DNA of 64,000 bases, taken from the NCBI GenBank assembly GCA_026120185.1, contig JANUWF010001218.1, forward strand, positions 2,108,001-2,172,000, written 5' to 3'. This document shows positions 45,038 through 56,350 of the stretch, in pieces. Made by a program: the position numbers and the translations under genes. The stretch is from Voacanga thouarsii (Eukaryota; Streptophyta; Magnoliopsida; Gentianales; Apocynaceae). The notes beneath the pieces were generated by a model. That model was not told where the DNA came from and did not search any database. It saw only the letters and a list, made by a program, of their open reading frames with translations. The first letter of the stretch is position 1; each line of letters begins with the position of its first letter.

Positions 45038-46272
45038 ATCTTAAAGTACCCAATCATTATCATAACTAATTATTCTCTTGGCATCATGAAGAATTAAGAT
45101 AGATTCATTTCTTTGTTCAATCCATGAAATCACTATCTTCTAGATAAATTAGTATCACATGGTCTGTCTCAACTAATTCACTCAAAAGATGTATTAACCA
45201 CAATCCTTGATTAAATTTTCATAGTTTGGCAAACTTAAAACATGAAACAGATCAATGAATCCATGGTTTGGCAGACATCAATTAGTCTTTAATTACCCAA
45301 TTCTTAGCAATTAAACTCTTTGGTCAAGTAAGTTAAGAGACAACAAATATAAAATTAATGAATTGAGACCACCATCAACCCTTTTGGTTAAGCAAGTTAA
45401 TGGAAAGAAACATCAGCTAATCTCGTAATCAGTATAAGTAATTAAATACTAATAATAACAATCAATTAATCAAAAAGATCAAAGTAACTATAAAAATCAT
45501 GAATACCTAAAACAATGTCAAATTACAATAAAATAATTAATACATCATTGTCCAAGAAAAAGAAAACAAAGTTAAAAGAAAGCACTCATAGACAAGCCTC
45601 ATTCTTCTTTCTTCGTAGACCTTCTTATACAATCCTCATTGAACTGAAGAATTCCTCTTTTAATTTGAGTGATTTTCTGTTTTGATCTGTGAATTCTCTC
45701 TTTTCCCTTGTGTTTTTCCTCTATTTATAGGCTTTAGAAGTGTCTAAAATCATTCCTCGAGGGTTTCTGGCCGACTAGAAGTAGGAAAATACTAAAACTC
45801 TGTAAATTGCCAAAAAACACACGCGAAAATTGAGACACCGCCTCAGTGCCAGTGCACAACCGGCGCCACCTGTCCTGCCTAGGGCCAGCACCAGTTGTGG
45901 TCTATTTGTTTGTTCGTTCATCGAGTTTTCTTGACTTTCGTGTCAACCCTTCCAGAGTGCAGCCAATGCCATCTCTAACCTCCTAGTCGAGGTCTATTCT
46001 GTTCCGCTCTGTTTCATCGATTTTTCATCACCTCAAAATACGTGCCAGCATCACGTGGCCGGCGCCTATTCCCCTGTCCTGGCCGGCGCCGCCTCTACTC
46101 TGTTTAGCGACGTTTTTGTCTTATATTGCCCCAAAGATCTAAGATAATGCACAAAATACCTTTCCAAGGGTAAAATCTAAAATATGAAGGAATATGGCCA
46201 GTTATTGAACAAAAGATATCACAAAATAGCCTCAAATAACTAAGAAATATATGACTAATTTAGGCCTTATCA
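45038..46272 (-). repeat. 5' LTR of element C, second piece
   Basis: It resumes with atcttaaagtacccaatcat, parallel to 29740-30834, and ends GGCCTTATCA. The GC-rich cassette (about 45840-46100) is complete here and longer than in the 3' LTR, with cores ccggcgccacc, ggccagcaccag and gtggccggcgcc. Confidence 0.9.
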
Positions 46273-48039
46273 TGGCTAAATTTTTAGATTTAAGGTCTCT
46301 CGAATTCCAAAAAGAAGAATCGTGTATATGGTATTTGGCAAGCCGAAGCTATCCTAAATGAGAGATTATGCACGTTCAATTGATCACAAGAATGTGTCAC
46401 TTCATTAACATCTATTCTAAAGTCTTGATTTCTCCCTTGCACTTCCTTCGCGTTGAAGGCTTGAAATTCTCGATTATTCAGTTGAGCATTAATGATTCCT
46501 CATTTAGCTCAGAGTGATACTCATATTTTTCTAACAAATCTCTACTGCTTCAAATACAACTCTCGTTAAGTAAAGTCAAGCTTTGGGGTTTTATGATTCG
46601 CAATATTTCGTATGTCTTCTTTTCTTCAAGGCAGATACGACTATTACTAGCTTCAAATGATAAGCAGAATAGTCGATGTCGTGTGAATAAAGTTTCTCTG
46701 TGGAACATAAGTTATAATCTCAATCTCCCACACATGCCATTTCTAAAGGCGAATTTATGAGTTCGAAGGGAATAATGTGAGTTCAAAGAGAATACAAGAA
46801 TACAGATTAAACCAAATTTAATGATTTTAGATGTTTAATAATTTAAGGAAACATAAATGAGTAAAATGATAATATTGAAATAGTTGATTGTTAAAGAATT
46901 TTACAGTGGTTGACAAGAATTGAATTCTTCTGATGATTGAATAAGAGAAGTTCTAGGATATTCAAGTCGCAATATAAGAGGTAAATTTGAAGAAGATGTT
47001 TAGAACAAAAATTAGCATATGAAAGAAATACTACTTGAAGAAGAAAGAATCTTTTTTTTTTTTTTTTTGCAATAATGAGAACTACAAGAAAATAAAGAGT
47101 GAAGTGATTGTAACAATTGATTATCGATGAAAGTATTATGATTGAGAAGAATTTAATACTTCTGTTGAGTGATAAAGAAACATTTCTTGAATACTCAACC
47201 ATTAATAGAAGTTTTACAAGAAATAACATGAGACATTGGGTAGAGAGATACTTATATCAAATCAATATCATTTGACAAAGAAAAGAAAATTTTAAGTATA
47301 ACAAAGAATTGCAAAAATAAAAGAATGAAAGATTTGTGAAGATGATGACATTAGGATTTCAAAGATAAGAGGGGTTAATTAAAGAAGACACAAATCAATG
47401 TGTGCTAACTTAAAGGAATAAAATAAAACATGAAATGAATGGAGTAAATTCAATGAAGCAAAAATAGGAAGTCATTATAGAGGGAACATAGAAATTGTTT
47501 AGAAGATGGTTGAAAAGTTTGAAGAATAATAATTGCAAACATTGACTAGAATAGCAAATATGTCTTTAATCAACTAAGTCTTTAGAAGAAAATTCTCAAC
47601 AAATGGAGAAGAAAGGAATTGGTAAGAAATATCTCGAAAGAGAAAGCACATAAGAAAGTGTGTAAATCAAAAGAATGAAGAAGAATAAGAAATAGATGGA
47701 ATAGGCCCAATGAGATAAGGAATAGGCAGTCAACATGTAAATGATATAAAGAAATTGGGTACAATATAAATGCATTTGATGAGTGAGTTTCTGATAATGA
47801 GTAGGAGGTAGCTTTCTATAATCAAATCTTTGAAAAGAGCTCTTAACGCCAACAATAAATGAGAGGATATATTTTGTATGACAAAACTTACAAGAAAGAG
47901 TATAGAAGTTAGATTGAATCACTACCATAGGAACTTATCGACACGACTTTCCATTCTTAATTTGATGCATCCATGTATAACGCCCGAAGTTCGACAAGTG
48001 TAAACTTTGATCTTCTCTTAAGCTCTTGAAAATTTTTCT
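46273..48039 (-). other. Degenerate chromovirus internal region (pol position)
   Basis: No domain can be read with confidence between the integrase piece (29392) and the RT/RNase H piece (48186). The stretch 46800-47930 is purine-rich on the plus strand and has two weakly similar blocks near 46900 and 47130 (gaattgaattcttctg / gaagaatttaatacttctg). The plus strand is A-rich, and long minus-strand open stretches there are pyrimidine artefacts. Confidence 0.45.
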
Positions 48040-48186
48040 CATTCTTCCTCTTTTACAATTGCAATGTACATCTTCGTTGTAGCCGAATAGGAGGAGACAT
48101 AAGGATCGCAATTCCTCTAACAAAAGACAATAATAATACTCTAATCCTATGAATCTTCTTATCTTCGTGATGTTTTCGAGTTGCAT
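48040..48186 (-). pseudogene. Chromovirus RT/RNase H connection relic
   Basis: The minus strand reads NITKIRRFIGLEYYYCLLLE and further MRKIFKSLRED. It matches the connection motif of Ty3/gypsy pol, in which a 'RSFLGLAGYYRRF'-type block follows RT and a 'SFQKLKE'-type block follows 35-40 residues later. The RT palm itself is missing or unreadable upstream. Identification is by motif spacing and is moderate. Confidence 0.5.
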
Positions 48187-48394
48187 CGGCTTTCAAGTTT
48201 TCTTTGTTCCAAAGTGAGCTCTTGAGTATTCTTTTGCAGTATTAGGCTGTTTCCATCAACTCTAGTTGCATTTCCTTAATTATAGTCGAACGTGATGGTG
48301 GAGTGAGGATTCCTTAATTAAATCAAAATAGTCTCGAGCAACTCTCCCTTGGATGTGTAGAATCTCCATGTTTGAAGCATTCCTAGTTCTACTC

Positions 48395-48613
48395 CTTAAA
48401 CTAATAATCTATTTCCATGTGTTTCTTCCTCTTGTAGTGATGGCAAATTGCTAAATTTGGAGCAGCTTTCATCGAAGTAATCCTTACGTGTTTTCCTCCA
48501 TTCTTCCATTGTTGTTCTACTGGCTTTTTAGCATCAAAGTTTCGCATCTTCAAAATTGTTCCTAAAGCCGTCCTGTCTAGGTCTTCCTCTTTCATTGGTG
48601 TGGTTGCGTCCAC
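48395..48613 (-). pseudogene. Chromovirus gag, zinc-knuckle region
   Basis: An open minus-strand piece begins with MDATTPMKEEDLDRTALG and ends with NLAICHHYKRKKHMEIDY, which resembles a CX2CX4HX4C knuckle with its second cysteine changed to Tyr. It lies at the right distance from the PBS (49715) for gag. Low confidence. Confidence 0.35.
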
Positions 48614-49714
48614 TATAGTAGTACAATTGTAAGCAGCATCTACTTTCCATAATCATTGCTTCTTTAAATTCTACTCGTACGCAATATCCAAATACCCCTC
48701 ATCAACCTAATTTTTCTTGCCCAAAATTAAAGTGCAAATATGTCATGTACTAAAAACAAGTAAATTCATATAGTATGCTCAGTTAGATAAAAGATATATA
48801 AAGATATTGCATAGATATTATATATAATATACACCATACATAATTATAGGGCATTCTAGACAATGTTCTACTATTCACACATAATGAGCAACATAACAAA
48901 AAATCACAAATCTCCAAAACACAGATATCAAAATCCTAAATCCTAGCAATAATTACCATTTCTAAGCTCCTATCATCATAATATGGTCCTATCCATCAAA
49001 TCGGAACTAGGATAGTCAAAATCGAAAAACTAAAATGAGTATCAAGAACGCATGCCTCCTCATCATGTATAGTCCTCTTATACTTAAAGAATCTCACATA
49101 AGCATACTTATCACATTCCTCAGAATATCTAAGTGTTCTTATCAACATAGACTTTCTCTCACAACCTTATCAATATTACCATCATTACAACACATAGGAT
49201 TGAAATTTCCTTCCATATTAACTTGTCAACATGTAGCAAGATTTTCAAGTTCAAATCACCAACAAAAGGCTCAAACACAGATAACTATAGTCATTCTTAA
49301 ATTCTAAATCATTGATTTTAAAGGTAATACTCAATCCTAGGCTTAACTCAACCTGAATTTAACTAACAATTCCAAATTCCACAATCTAGAATCTATTTTA
49401 TTAATCAAAAGATACCTCTAACTATGCTCTTAGCTTTAGTCATACATTCCTTGAAATTCAACTATTTAGAATCATCACCTTGGGCTATCGATTTAACTTC
49501 TGAGTTTTAATTTCTGAGTTACTACTACTATACAATTCATACATATCAACAAGTGCCCGAGTTATGACAAGTATAGGGCTTCACAAGGGCCATGGCAATG
49601 TGGGCAGTCTTATATGTTCTAACAGTCTTATTCACAAAAAATATACATAGCTTAACAAAAATTATAAAACTTAGAATTCTAAATCCATTAAACTAGGGTA
49701 ACCACCTAAACTTA
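48614..49714 (-). other. Chromovirus leader and gag N-part, unreadable
   Basis: AT-rich with scattered short ORFs, none of which I can assign. It is where the leader and the N-terminal part of gag should be. Confidence 0.4.
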
Positions 49715-49727
49715 GGCTCTGATACCA
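49715..49727 (-). other. tRNA-Met primer-binding site of the chromovirus
   Basis: The plus strand reads ggctctgatacca, so the minus strand is TGGTATCAGAGCC, a perfect complement to the initiator tRNA-Met 3' end. Two bases later the LTR begins (TGTAATACC). Confidence 0.9.
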
Positions 49728-49729
49728 CT

Positions 49730-52700
49730 TGTAATACCCTACTACCTACGTACCCAAAAAGGGTGGGGATGTCGACTCGTCCAAAGGACAAGGAGTCTTT
49801 AAAATAAGGTAATAAAGGACTTAACCAAATAAATACCTCAATTAAAACTTAAACGGTTTACAATTTAAATAAAACTTATACATAGTCTTAACACAAAGGA
49901 TCATAAAATATTGCCTCGAAGCAAAACGACCAAAATGTTAAATACAATATCTCGAACTATAGCCTAATTACTTTGTTAATAGTGCTCTCAACCTGAAAGT
50001 ATGCACAAAAAATGTGAGAAATAAATTTCCCAGTAAGTCTTTTGTGTGTGTGAGTGTGTACATTAGAAACAGTTTTATGACATGCAATTTCAAAATGCCG
50101 AAAATCGCAATTGCAATTGAAATCAATAGTTTTAAACACAAGAGTGGCATTTTCAATAATCAACTTTAATTCAAGGAAATCAAACATTCAACAATAACGT
50201 GAGCTATGAAATCTTGCATCATAGCCCTGAGTCAAGAAACCCTATATCATAACCCCTGCTAACTGTATTGTAATACTTCTGCACCATAGTACGGTGGGTG
50301 ATCGGCATAGCAGGTAGGGATACTCCTCCGCCTCCCATACCCTTGCTAACTTCGGTTGTCTATACCGGAATATAAATGCAGTCCCACTTGGTATTGGTTT
50401 GCTAGCTCAGACTGGCCTGACTCACTAACACTGTCACCTAAGCAAGATTGAGTTCACATTCTGGAGGTGGCCACCTACTGGGAAGCTAGCTCGCTCCTTC
50501 TTAGGCTAGTATTAGTGGCCTACCCTTATTGAGTATTCAACGATATTGCAATAAGGAAACCCATTAGCATCAAATAATAGACTAAAAGAAGATATCCAGC
50601 ATGACTTGATAAACATTGTTCAAAACATTTAGTGTAACAGAAAACCAAGTGAGTTGTTTTGAAAATCCTTTTGTTTAGAAAACAGTGCGTGAGTTGAAAT
50701 AGAATAAGGAAACTAGCCCTGCTAAACATTTATCACAACAATCCTTGTTTCTATTGATACCACAAAATATTTAACAACTTGCAATTACTATATTTCACAA
50801 ATAGTTTTAATGCAAGAATTTACCTTGGTGTAATAAATTAATTTCTTACTCCCAATGAGTGTATCCTTGCTTTTGACAATCTTCCAAGTCTAAAAGTCAT
50901 AAAATAAATAAGCCACCACCTACTCCTAATACTTTAGGGAATTATATTCCTTTTATAACTAATTCTCCAAACTCACATACAACAAGCAAATCTTCAAATA
51001 AATCCTTATCCAAGCTTTTACTCCATCCATGAGTGTCACCCAATATATTTGCCATGCTATTCGAGGTACATGAATTAATAATAAAGAGTTGCCTTAAAAT
51101 TATTAAGTTGCTCACAAATTCCAGCAATAAACCCTTCTTTCCTAAAAAATATAAAATATATATTAACACCTCAGAATTACCTCAACTTTTACAGAGATAT
51201 ACCCTAGTACATATAGAACAAAATCCAGGTGGTCTTGTATGCAAATTAGACTTTATTTGAAATTTTATTTACGCTACTAATGCTTTCTGTCCAAATTCAC
51301 CCAGGTATAAAGACAAATTCGTAACTCTTGAGCCCCTAATCAGAAAATTCCAAACTTTTGCAAATAACTTCTACACACCTAGGGCTACATTTTTCTCTAT
51401 TTTACCTCCCTAAATTCGGCTTTTTCTCTATGAAAAACCCACCTCAAATCGGGTGATCAGCAAAACAAAACAATCAGTTTTCTCATGTTTCAAAAAATTA
51501 CTGAGATTTATCTAAGGGTTTTCTTGCATGATCTCTAGAATAAATCACACCCTAAATATGTATAGTAAACAACATCAAAAGTCTTTACAATAATAAATTA
51601 CTTTACTATTTTATTTGCATTTCATCCTACATCTAGCATAACATCACCAATTTTTCATATGTAAACAATAATGCATAAAAGTGTTTCCTTCCATCAATTC
51701 TTTTGAAAGATAGCTTATTTTAATATACAAGTATGATTAGATGATAAGAAGACCAGTTTTAAAAGAAGGAACACATTTTATAATTTTGCTTGAAACCTAA
51801 ACCCTAATTTTCCCTCTTTAATGGTGATAGTCAAGAAAACTAAAGAAAAGAACTGATTTTGTCATTATCTCTTGCTATGCCTAACCCAAGCAACTTTAGA
51901 AGGAGGGGTAGGTGACTTCAAGCTTCCATTACCACCAAGAACTTTAGGGAATTGACCTTAGAATAATGCTCCCAAGTTGCGACTTTGTGCAGAAATTTCT
52001 CCGTAAGCCGAATAATTAAACTTTGGCCAAAAGACAGAGGGGAGGGGGCTGGGGAGAATTTCATTTGAGGGAAGAGAGAAAGAGAGATGATGGCTGGGGT
52101 AGGGGAATAGCTCAAAAAATCTGATTAGGTAGGTCTCATATGTGTGAGTTTTAATAGATTTAGGAAATAGAAAAAGAATTAAGGAGAAAACCTATTTTCT
52201 AAAGGTTTTATCTAATTAAAAGCTCTAATTAAGTAGTTAACCAAAATCCTAGGGGATTAGGGGAGCCAAAGTGGCAGAACACATGAGAAAAAATAGGAAG
52301 AAATATTCTCTATATTTTTTTCTAAGCAATAAAGGATTCGAAAAAAAAAAAATTTAAACTTTCAATCCTTTTTAAAATAATTTTCCAATTATAAAAGAAT
52401 TGGGTTTTTCTTCTCTTCCCAATCCTAGGTGGTGGCTAACTAGGTTTCTAGAAGCCTAGTAGCTCCCTCTAAATATTTCTCCTAGCCTAAATGAATAATT
52501 AATACAAGAAAATTCAATTTCTCTCCAAATAAAATAAAATAAAAAGAAATCCTTGCTAGTTTAATATCTAAATACTATTTAAAATTAGTACACAATCAAA
52601 TAAATAAAATAAACATATAATAAGTGTTTAATAAATATATAAAAATACAAAAATATATTTTAAATATATATAGATACGTGATTATTTAACAATTAATAAA

Positions 52701-52762
52701 TAGTTATCTAAATTATATTAATTAACTGTTACTCAATAATTAAATATACAATTAAGATTTAA

Positions 52763-52800
<38 letters not shown>

Positions 52801-53009
52801 CCAATTAATAGTTTAATACTACAATATTCTATTAATCATTATTTCAAATAGTGATTTATTAAACATCACCAAAGCACAACAATTCTTCCACAGTCATACT
52901 TAAGCAAATTTATTCATGCCATCCTAAATATGTCTATATACAAAACTGCTCATGCTATATGGGTTATATATTTTCCCATTTCTAGGGGTATTTAGGGTGG
53001 AGTGTCAAA
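49730..53009 (-). repeat. 5' LTR of the chromovirus (uninterrupted)
   Basis: It runs from TGTAATACCCTACTACC to GTGTCAAA (GTGTCACA in the partner) and is 3280 bp long. It is the intact counterpart of the split 3' LTR (7849-10487 plus 28302-28872). A (TA)n run lies at 52765-52798. Confidence 0.9.
52765..52798. repeat. (TA)n microsatellite
   Basis: A TA run of 34 bp in the chromovirus 5' LTR. The partner LTR has a shorter run (atatatat near 28645). Confidence 0.9.
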
Positions 53010-53014
53010 GGGTA
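53010..53014. repeat. Target-site duplication GGGTA, right copy (chromovirus)
   Basis: GGGTA follows the LTR end. The matching copy is at 7844-7848. Confidence 0.7.
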
Positions 53015-53984
53015 CGTAGCAAAAAAATGACCAATTGGTATGGTAGAAGCATAGAGGGGAAGATAAGAAAGGGAAATAAGAGAAATAGTTTGAGGAGAAG
53101 GAAGACGACTGAAGCCGTCTGACAATTGAAAAAAAGAAAAATTAGCCATCAAAAAATTCGTGCCTAATTTGTAGCTATCAGACACAGATCAACCGAACTA
53201 ATTCAAAAATTATACATTATATGATTCGTAGCTGACTCGTAATTGATTTGCTATGAAATAGCCACGGATATTTTTCACAAATATAATTAAATTTGGAAAA
53301 AATAGCCGTGGCTATTTCGTAGCAAACCAACTACGAATCATCCACGAATTATTTTCATAAATATAAAGATTTTTCTTTAAAATTTTCATGTCCAATCCGT
53401 GGTTGAGTCACTAATTATACTGTAGAATCTATAATATTTTTAAAATTTTCCATTGCTAATTCATAGCCGATCTCCTACGAATTGGTTACGAATAATTTTA
53501 CTAGCTTTTAATGGATATTTGGAAAATTTTCGTGGCCGATTCACAGGCGTTCAGCCATGTATCGAGCATGGATATATTTCACAAATTTAATTAAATTTAG
53601 AAAAAATAGCTGTTGATTATTAGTAGCAAATTAGCTGTGAATTAGCCACGAAATTTTTTTATAAATATAATGAAAATTTTTTAAACTTTTGTAGCCAATC
53701 CATGGGTTAGTCCTTAGAATCGATAGTATTTTCAAAATAATTCCTTGGCTGATTTGTAGTCAATCTCCTATGGACCAGCTACGAACAATTTTTTAATTTC
53801 ATAGAAATTTGAAAAACTTCTATGGCCGATTCACAGCTGATTAGCCATGAATCGGCCACATATATTTTTCATAAATATACTTAAGTGTGGTAAAAATAAC
53901 CGTGGCTGATTTGTAACAAATTAACCACGAAATATTTTCATAAATATAATTGAGCCAATTTTCATAAATTAACCACAAATGTGA
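53015..53984. repeat. Tandem ~300-bp repeats of a DNA-transposon end
   Basis: The phrase ataattaaatttggaaaaaa recurs in variants near 53277, 53580 and 53870, giving periods of 303 and 290 bp. Within each unit the word tagccacgaat and its inverse (gtggctatttcgtag) repeat. Such arrays mark subterminal regions of plant CACTA-like or related DNA transposons. No terminal inverted repeat was found, so the family is not settled. It adjoins the F-box relic at about 53985. Confidence 0.6.
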
Positions 53985-54407
53985 TTTGTAACATATGTGG
54001 GAGTCTCCAAAACATAACAAGCCTTTAACTTGGTGCATACCTTACCAGTAATCCAGGGTCTTATCATCGATACCCAAGTTGAGCCAACTTTCATACCTAT
54101 CACAATCAATCTGTTTTGGGATTTGTAAAGGCACTAAATTTCCTTCTACTTCTGGATTTAGCAGGAAAAAATTAGGACTAAAATAATCGTAGTGAAGAAG
54201 GTTGATACCACTTAGTCAGAAGTGGGATTGTATGCAATGAGAGTCAACAAAGTAAGGATCTTCAATTATGAAAAGCCATTCCTTGCAAATGCGCTTGATT
54301 CCCAATAAAGATTTTGCTGGAAGTTGTATAAGTATATGGAAGATGAAAGCTCAAGGGATCCATTTGCTCCCTTCTGTGTAGCTAAAAGAGTTCTCTAGGG
54401 ATTTCAT
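53985..54407 (-). pseudogene. F-box protein N-terminal relic
   Basis: The minus strand starts at ATG 54407 (MKSLENSFSYTEGSKWIP). After one stop it reads FIFHILIQLPAKSLLGIKRI, then CKEWLFIIEDPYFVDSH. This is a recognisable F-box: an ILxxLPxKSLL core, then CKxW and 'I.DP.F'. Further on, FFLLNPEVEGNLVPLQIPK, then VKGLLCFGDSHICY, the usual 'NGLLCF' start of the associated domain. Stops at three places inactivate it. F-box proteins are substrate adaptors of SCF ubiquitin ligases. It is interrupted near 53985 by the repeat array. Its C-terminal part is probably at 7249-7620. Confidence 0.65.
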
Positions 54408-54437
54408 GCTATAATTGATCAAGATAGCATACGGACT

Positions 54438-54450
54438 CTTCTATATAAAT
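54438..54450 (-). promoter_or_regulatory. Possible TATA box upstream of the F-box relic
   Basis: The minus strand reads tttatatagaaga about 35 bp before ATG 54407. It would leave a very short 5' UTR. Only composition and position support it. Confidence 0.25.
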
Positions 54451-54464
54451 TTACCCTAATAATC

Positions 54465-54930
54465 ATGGTTTTTGGGACCGGACTAGACCGGCTGGTTCGA
54501 CCATGGACTGGTGCTGCTGTCAGTCCAGTCCCAACCTTCCAGCCAATTTCTCTCAAAACCGTGCAGTTTTCTTCAAGCCGCAGTGGATCGGCCGGTCCAA
54601 CATTGAACCGGTCAGGTTATTAAAAAAATTTTGAGTCAAATTTTATAACTTTTTAGGGTAAATTAAATTATATAATTCAATAAACTACTTTAATATGTTA
54701 GATTGTTAGTTATAAAATAAAAATGACTACTTTTAATCATGGATTTGAATGTTTATGTCTTTATGGACTTAAATTACACTATATTATTGAACATTTTTTA
54801 AAAAAAATAATTATATTTTTAATTTTTAAATTATAATATTACCGGTTCAATTACGGTTGGACCATTAAACCGTGAACCAGTAAATTTTTCGGTTCGATGT
54901 TCGGTCCGGTTCTGAAAACATTGCTAATAA
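54465..54930. repeat. MITE-like repeat with CCGG-rich inverted ends
   Basis: The left side reads gggaccggactagaccgg and the right side ends ttcggtccggttctgaaaac, an imperfect inverted pair around an AT-rich middle. Such ACCGG-rich ends are common in plant hAT/MITE-like repeats. The family is not assigned. Confidence 0.5.
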
Positions 54931-54939
54931 TTAAAAAAA

Positions 54940-55110
54940 ATGATTTTTTGGACCAGTCTGGAACGGTCGGATCATGAATTGGTCTTCAAATCAGTTCGAT
55001 CCTTTGCTTTAAGCTGTTTTTCTTCAAAACCATTCTATTTTGTTTAAATCATTTTGAACCAGTCGGTCCAATCAATAAACCGTTGAACCGGCCAGTCCAA
55101 CCAATTGAAC

Positions 55111-55152
<42 letters not shown>

Positions 55153-55505
55153 CATGCTAAATAAGATAATACATTCATAGAAAAGAAATAAATTACACAT
55201 AATAAGTGCGCTAGATAAGATAATATATTCATAGAAAAGAAAAAAGTTACACAAAAGGACTAAACAGTCCATAATTATAGAGAAAATATTATAATTTTCT
55301 CCCAGTTTTGTTGTTTATGCCTTTATGGACTTGAATTATACTATATTATTGATCAATTTTATTTTTTTAAATAATTATATTTTTTTAATTTTTAAATTAT
55401 AATATTACCAGTTTAATTACGATTCAATCGTAGTCCAATTACAGTTGGACCATTGAATTGTGAACCAATAAATTTTCTGATTTGATATCCAGTCCAAATC
55501 TAAAA
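54940..55505. repeat. Second, diverged copy of the same MITE-like repeat
   Basis: It repeats the order of 54465-54930: a ggaccagtctggaacggtcg start, an aaccggccagtccaacc block, then the AT-rich middle (tggacttgaattatactata) and an end gatatccagtccaaatctaa. A (CT)n run and about 150 bp of unrelated sequence (55114-55300) are inserted in it. Confidence 0.5.
55114..55149. repeat. (CT)n microsatellite
   Basis: An uninterrupted CT run of about 36 bp. Arg-Glu repeat ORFs on the minus strand are artefacts of it. Confidence 0.9.
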
Positions 55506-56034
55506 ACATTGAAAAAAACTAGTGTAAACACCTCTCTCGTGTGCAGTGAGGATTTTAAAGGTAGGGATGGTAGCCAAGGTCGTGGGCTATCGCCTAAGTA
55601 ATAGGCCTTAAATTAGGCTTCTATTTTTTAAAATTTTGTATAATTAAGGGAAATAGATATAATCCCAATACACTAGAAGAAGGAAACTTAGGTTATATTT
55701 AGATACTAATTCCCAATTCTCATTCAAAATCAAAATTTCACTTTAATTCAAATATAAATAACTCATAAAAAGTACTTTGAAACCATTATAATTTTTATAA
55801 AATATATTTAAAAGATTAAAAAAAAAAAGAAAGAACAAGCAAAGTAGAAAGAAGAAGCGTATTTATGCGGGATGACAGGAGAAAATGGGAAATAAGGCTA
55901 TTGTAAGCAAATAAATATGGATTAAAAGTATGTGCATAACAAGGTGTGGATTTATACCCATACTCTTTTTTTTTTTTTTTTTTGTCTAAATGAGTTACAA
56001 GGGCTCTTTAAAAGAAATATATTTAATATCTTTT
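55506..56034. other. Intergenic stretch without recognisable feature
   Basis: AT-rich, with a T19 homopolymer at about 55965-55983. I see no gene or repeat boundary. Confidence 0.4.
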
Positions 56035-56350
56035 ACCCTATATTTGGTTCACAAACAAGAACGAGGAGAGGTAAGAAGAGAAAGATAGGAACTTTTACTT
56101 AAATTAGGGAGAGTAAATATAATTTACTTTCATTTTATTTAGTTGGGGTGAAAAGTAAGTAATGACAAGTATTGTTTTAATTTATATCCCAATCTTTCTA
56201 AATTTGGACGGACTGTTTTACAAACGTGGCCTTCCTAATTTTCTTTCCGTCAATTTTTTCTTTTTAACTAAATGACATAAATCACCCATTTATATCCAAA
56301 TTTACATCACATCCTCGTTTTCTTCCTTTTTTTACTCCAACCAAACATAA
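56035..56350. repeat. Possible short MITE
   Basis: ctatatttggttcac near 56038 and ccaaccaaacataatc near 56338 form a short inverted pair around about 300 bp, a pattern of several plant MITEs. No target duplication was confirmed. Confidence 0.3.

Larger units (their letters stand above)
29451..46272 (-). mobile_element. Athila-like element C (gag plus PF20167-type ORF, no pol)
   Basis: It is a minus-strand element with 3' LTR 29451-30834, PPT, internal region, tRNA-Asp PBS 36632-36649 and 5' LTR 36656-36962 plus 45038-46272. The 5' LTR is split by a CACTA transposon. The internal region (about 5.8 kb) holds a degenerate Athila-type gag (34990-36286), then a large ORF of the plant transposon-protein family (32700-33894). 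No protease, RT, RNase H or integrase motif is readable between or after them. The target duplication is not clear: tggcgact precedes and tggctaaa follows. It is inserted in the chromovirus internal region. Confidence 0.8.
7849..53009 (-). mobile_element. Ty3/gypsy chromovirus, Tekay-like, with nested insertions
   Basis: The element reads on the minus strand: 5' LTR 49730-53009, tRNA-Met PBS, gag zinc-knuckle relic (48395-48613), RT/RNase H connection relic (48040-48186), integrase and chromovirus tail (28891-29392), polypurine tract, then 3' LTR. The 3' LTR is split into 7849-10487 and 28302-28872 by a copia insertion, and the internal region is split by Athila-like element C. LTR ends are TGTAA...GTGTCACA, and GGGTA flanks both sides. 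Without insertions it would be about 10.5 kb, including long (about 3.2 kb) LTRs. The Tekay/Del assignment comes from the long LTRs and the pol tail and is moderately certain. Confidence 0.75.

Noticed and set aside
46891..47928. Open minus-strand stretches rich in Leu, Phe and Ser
   Set aside because: Composition artefact of an A-rich plus strand. No gypsy pol motif is present.
55044..55272. Minus-strand ORFs with Arg-Glu repeats
   Set aside because: Translation of the (CT)n microsatellite.
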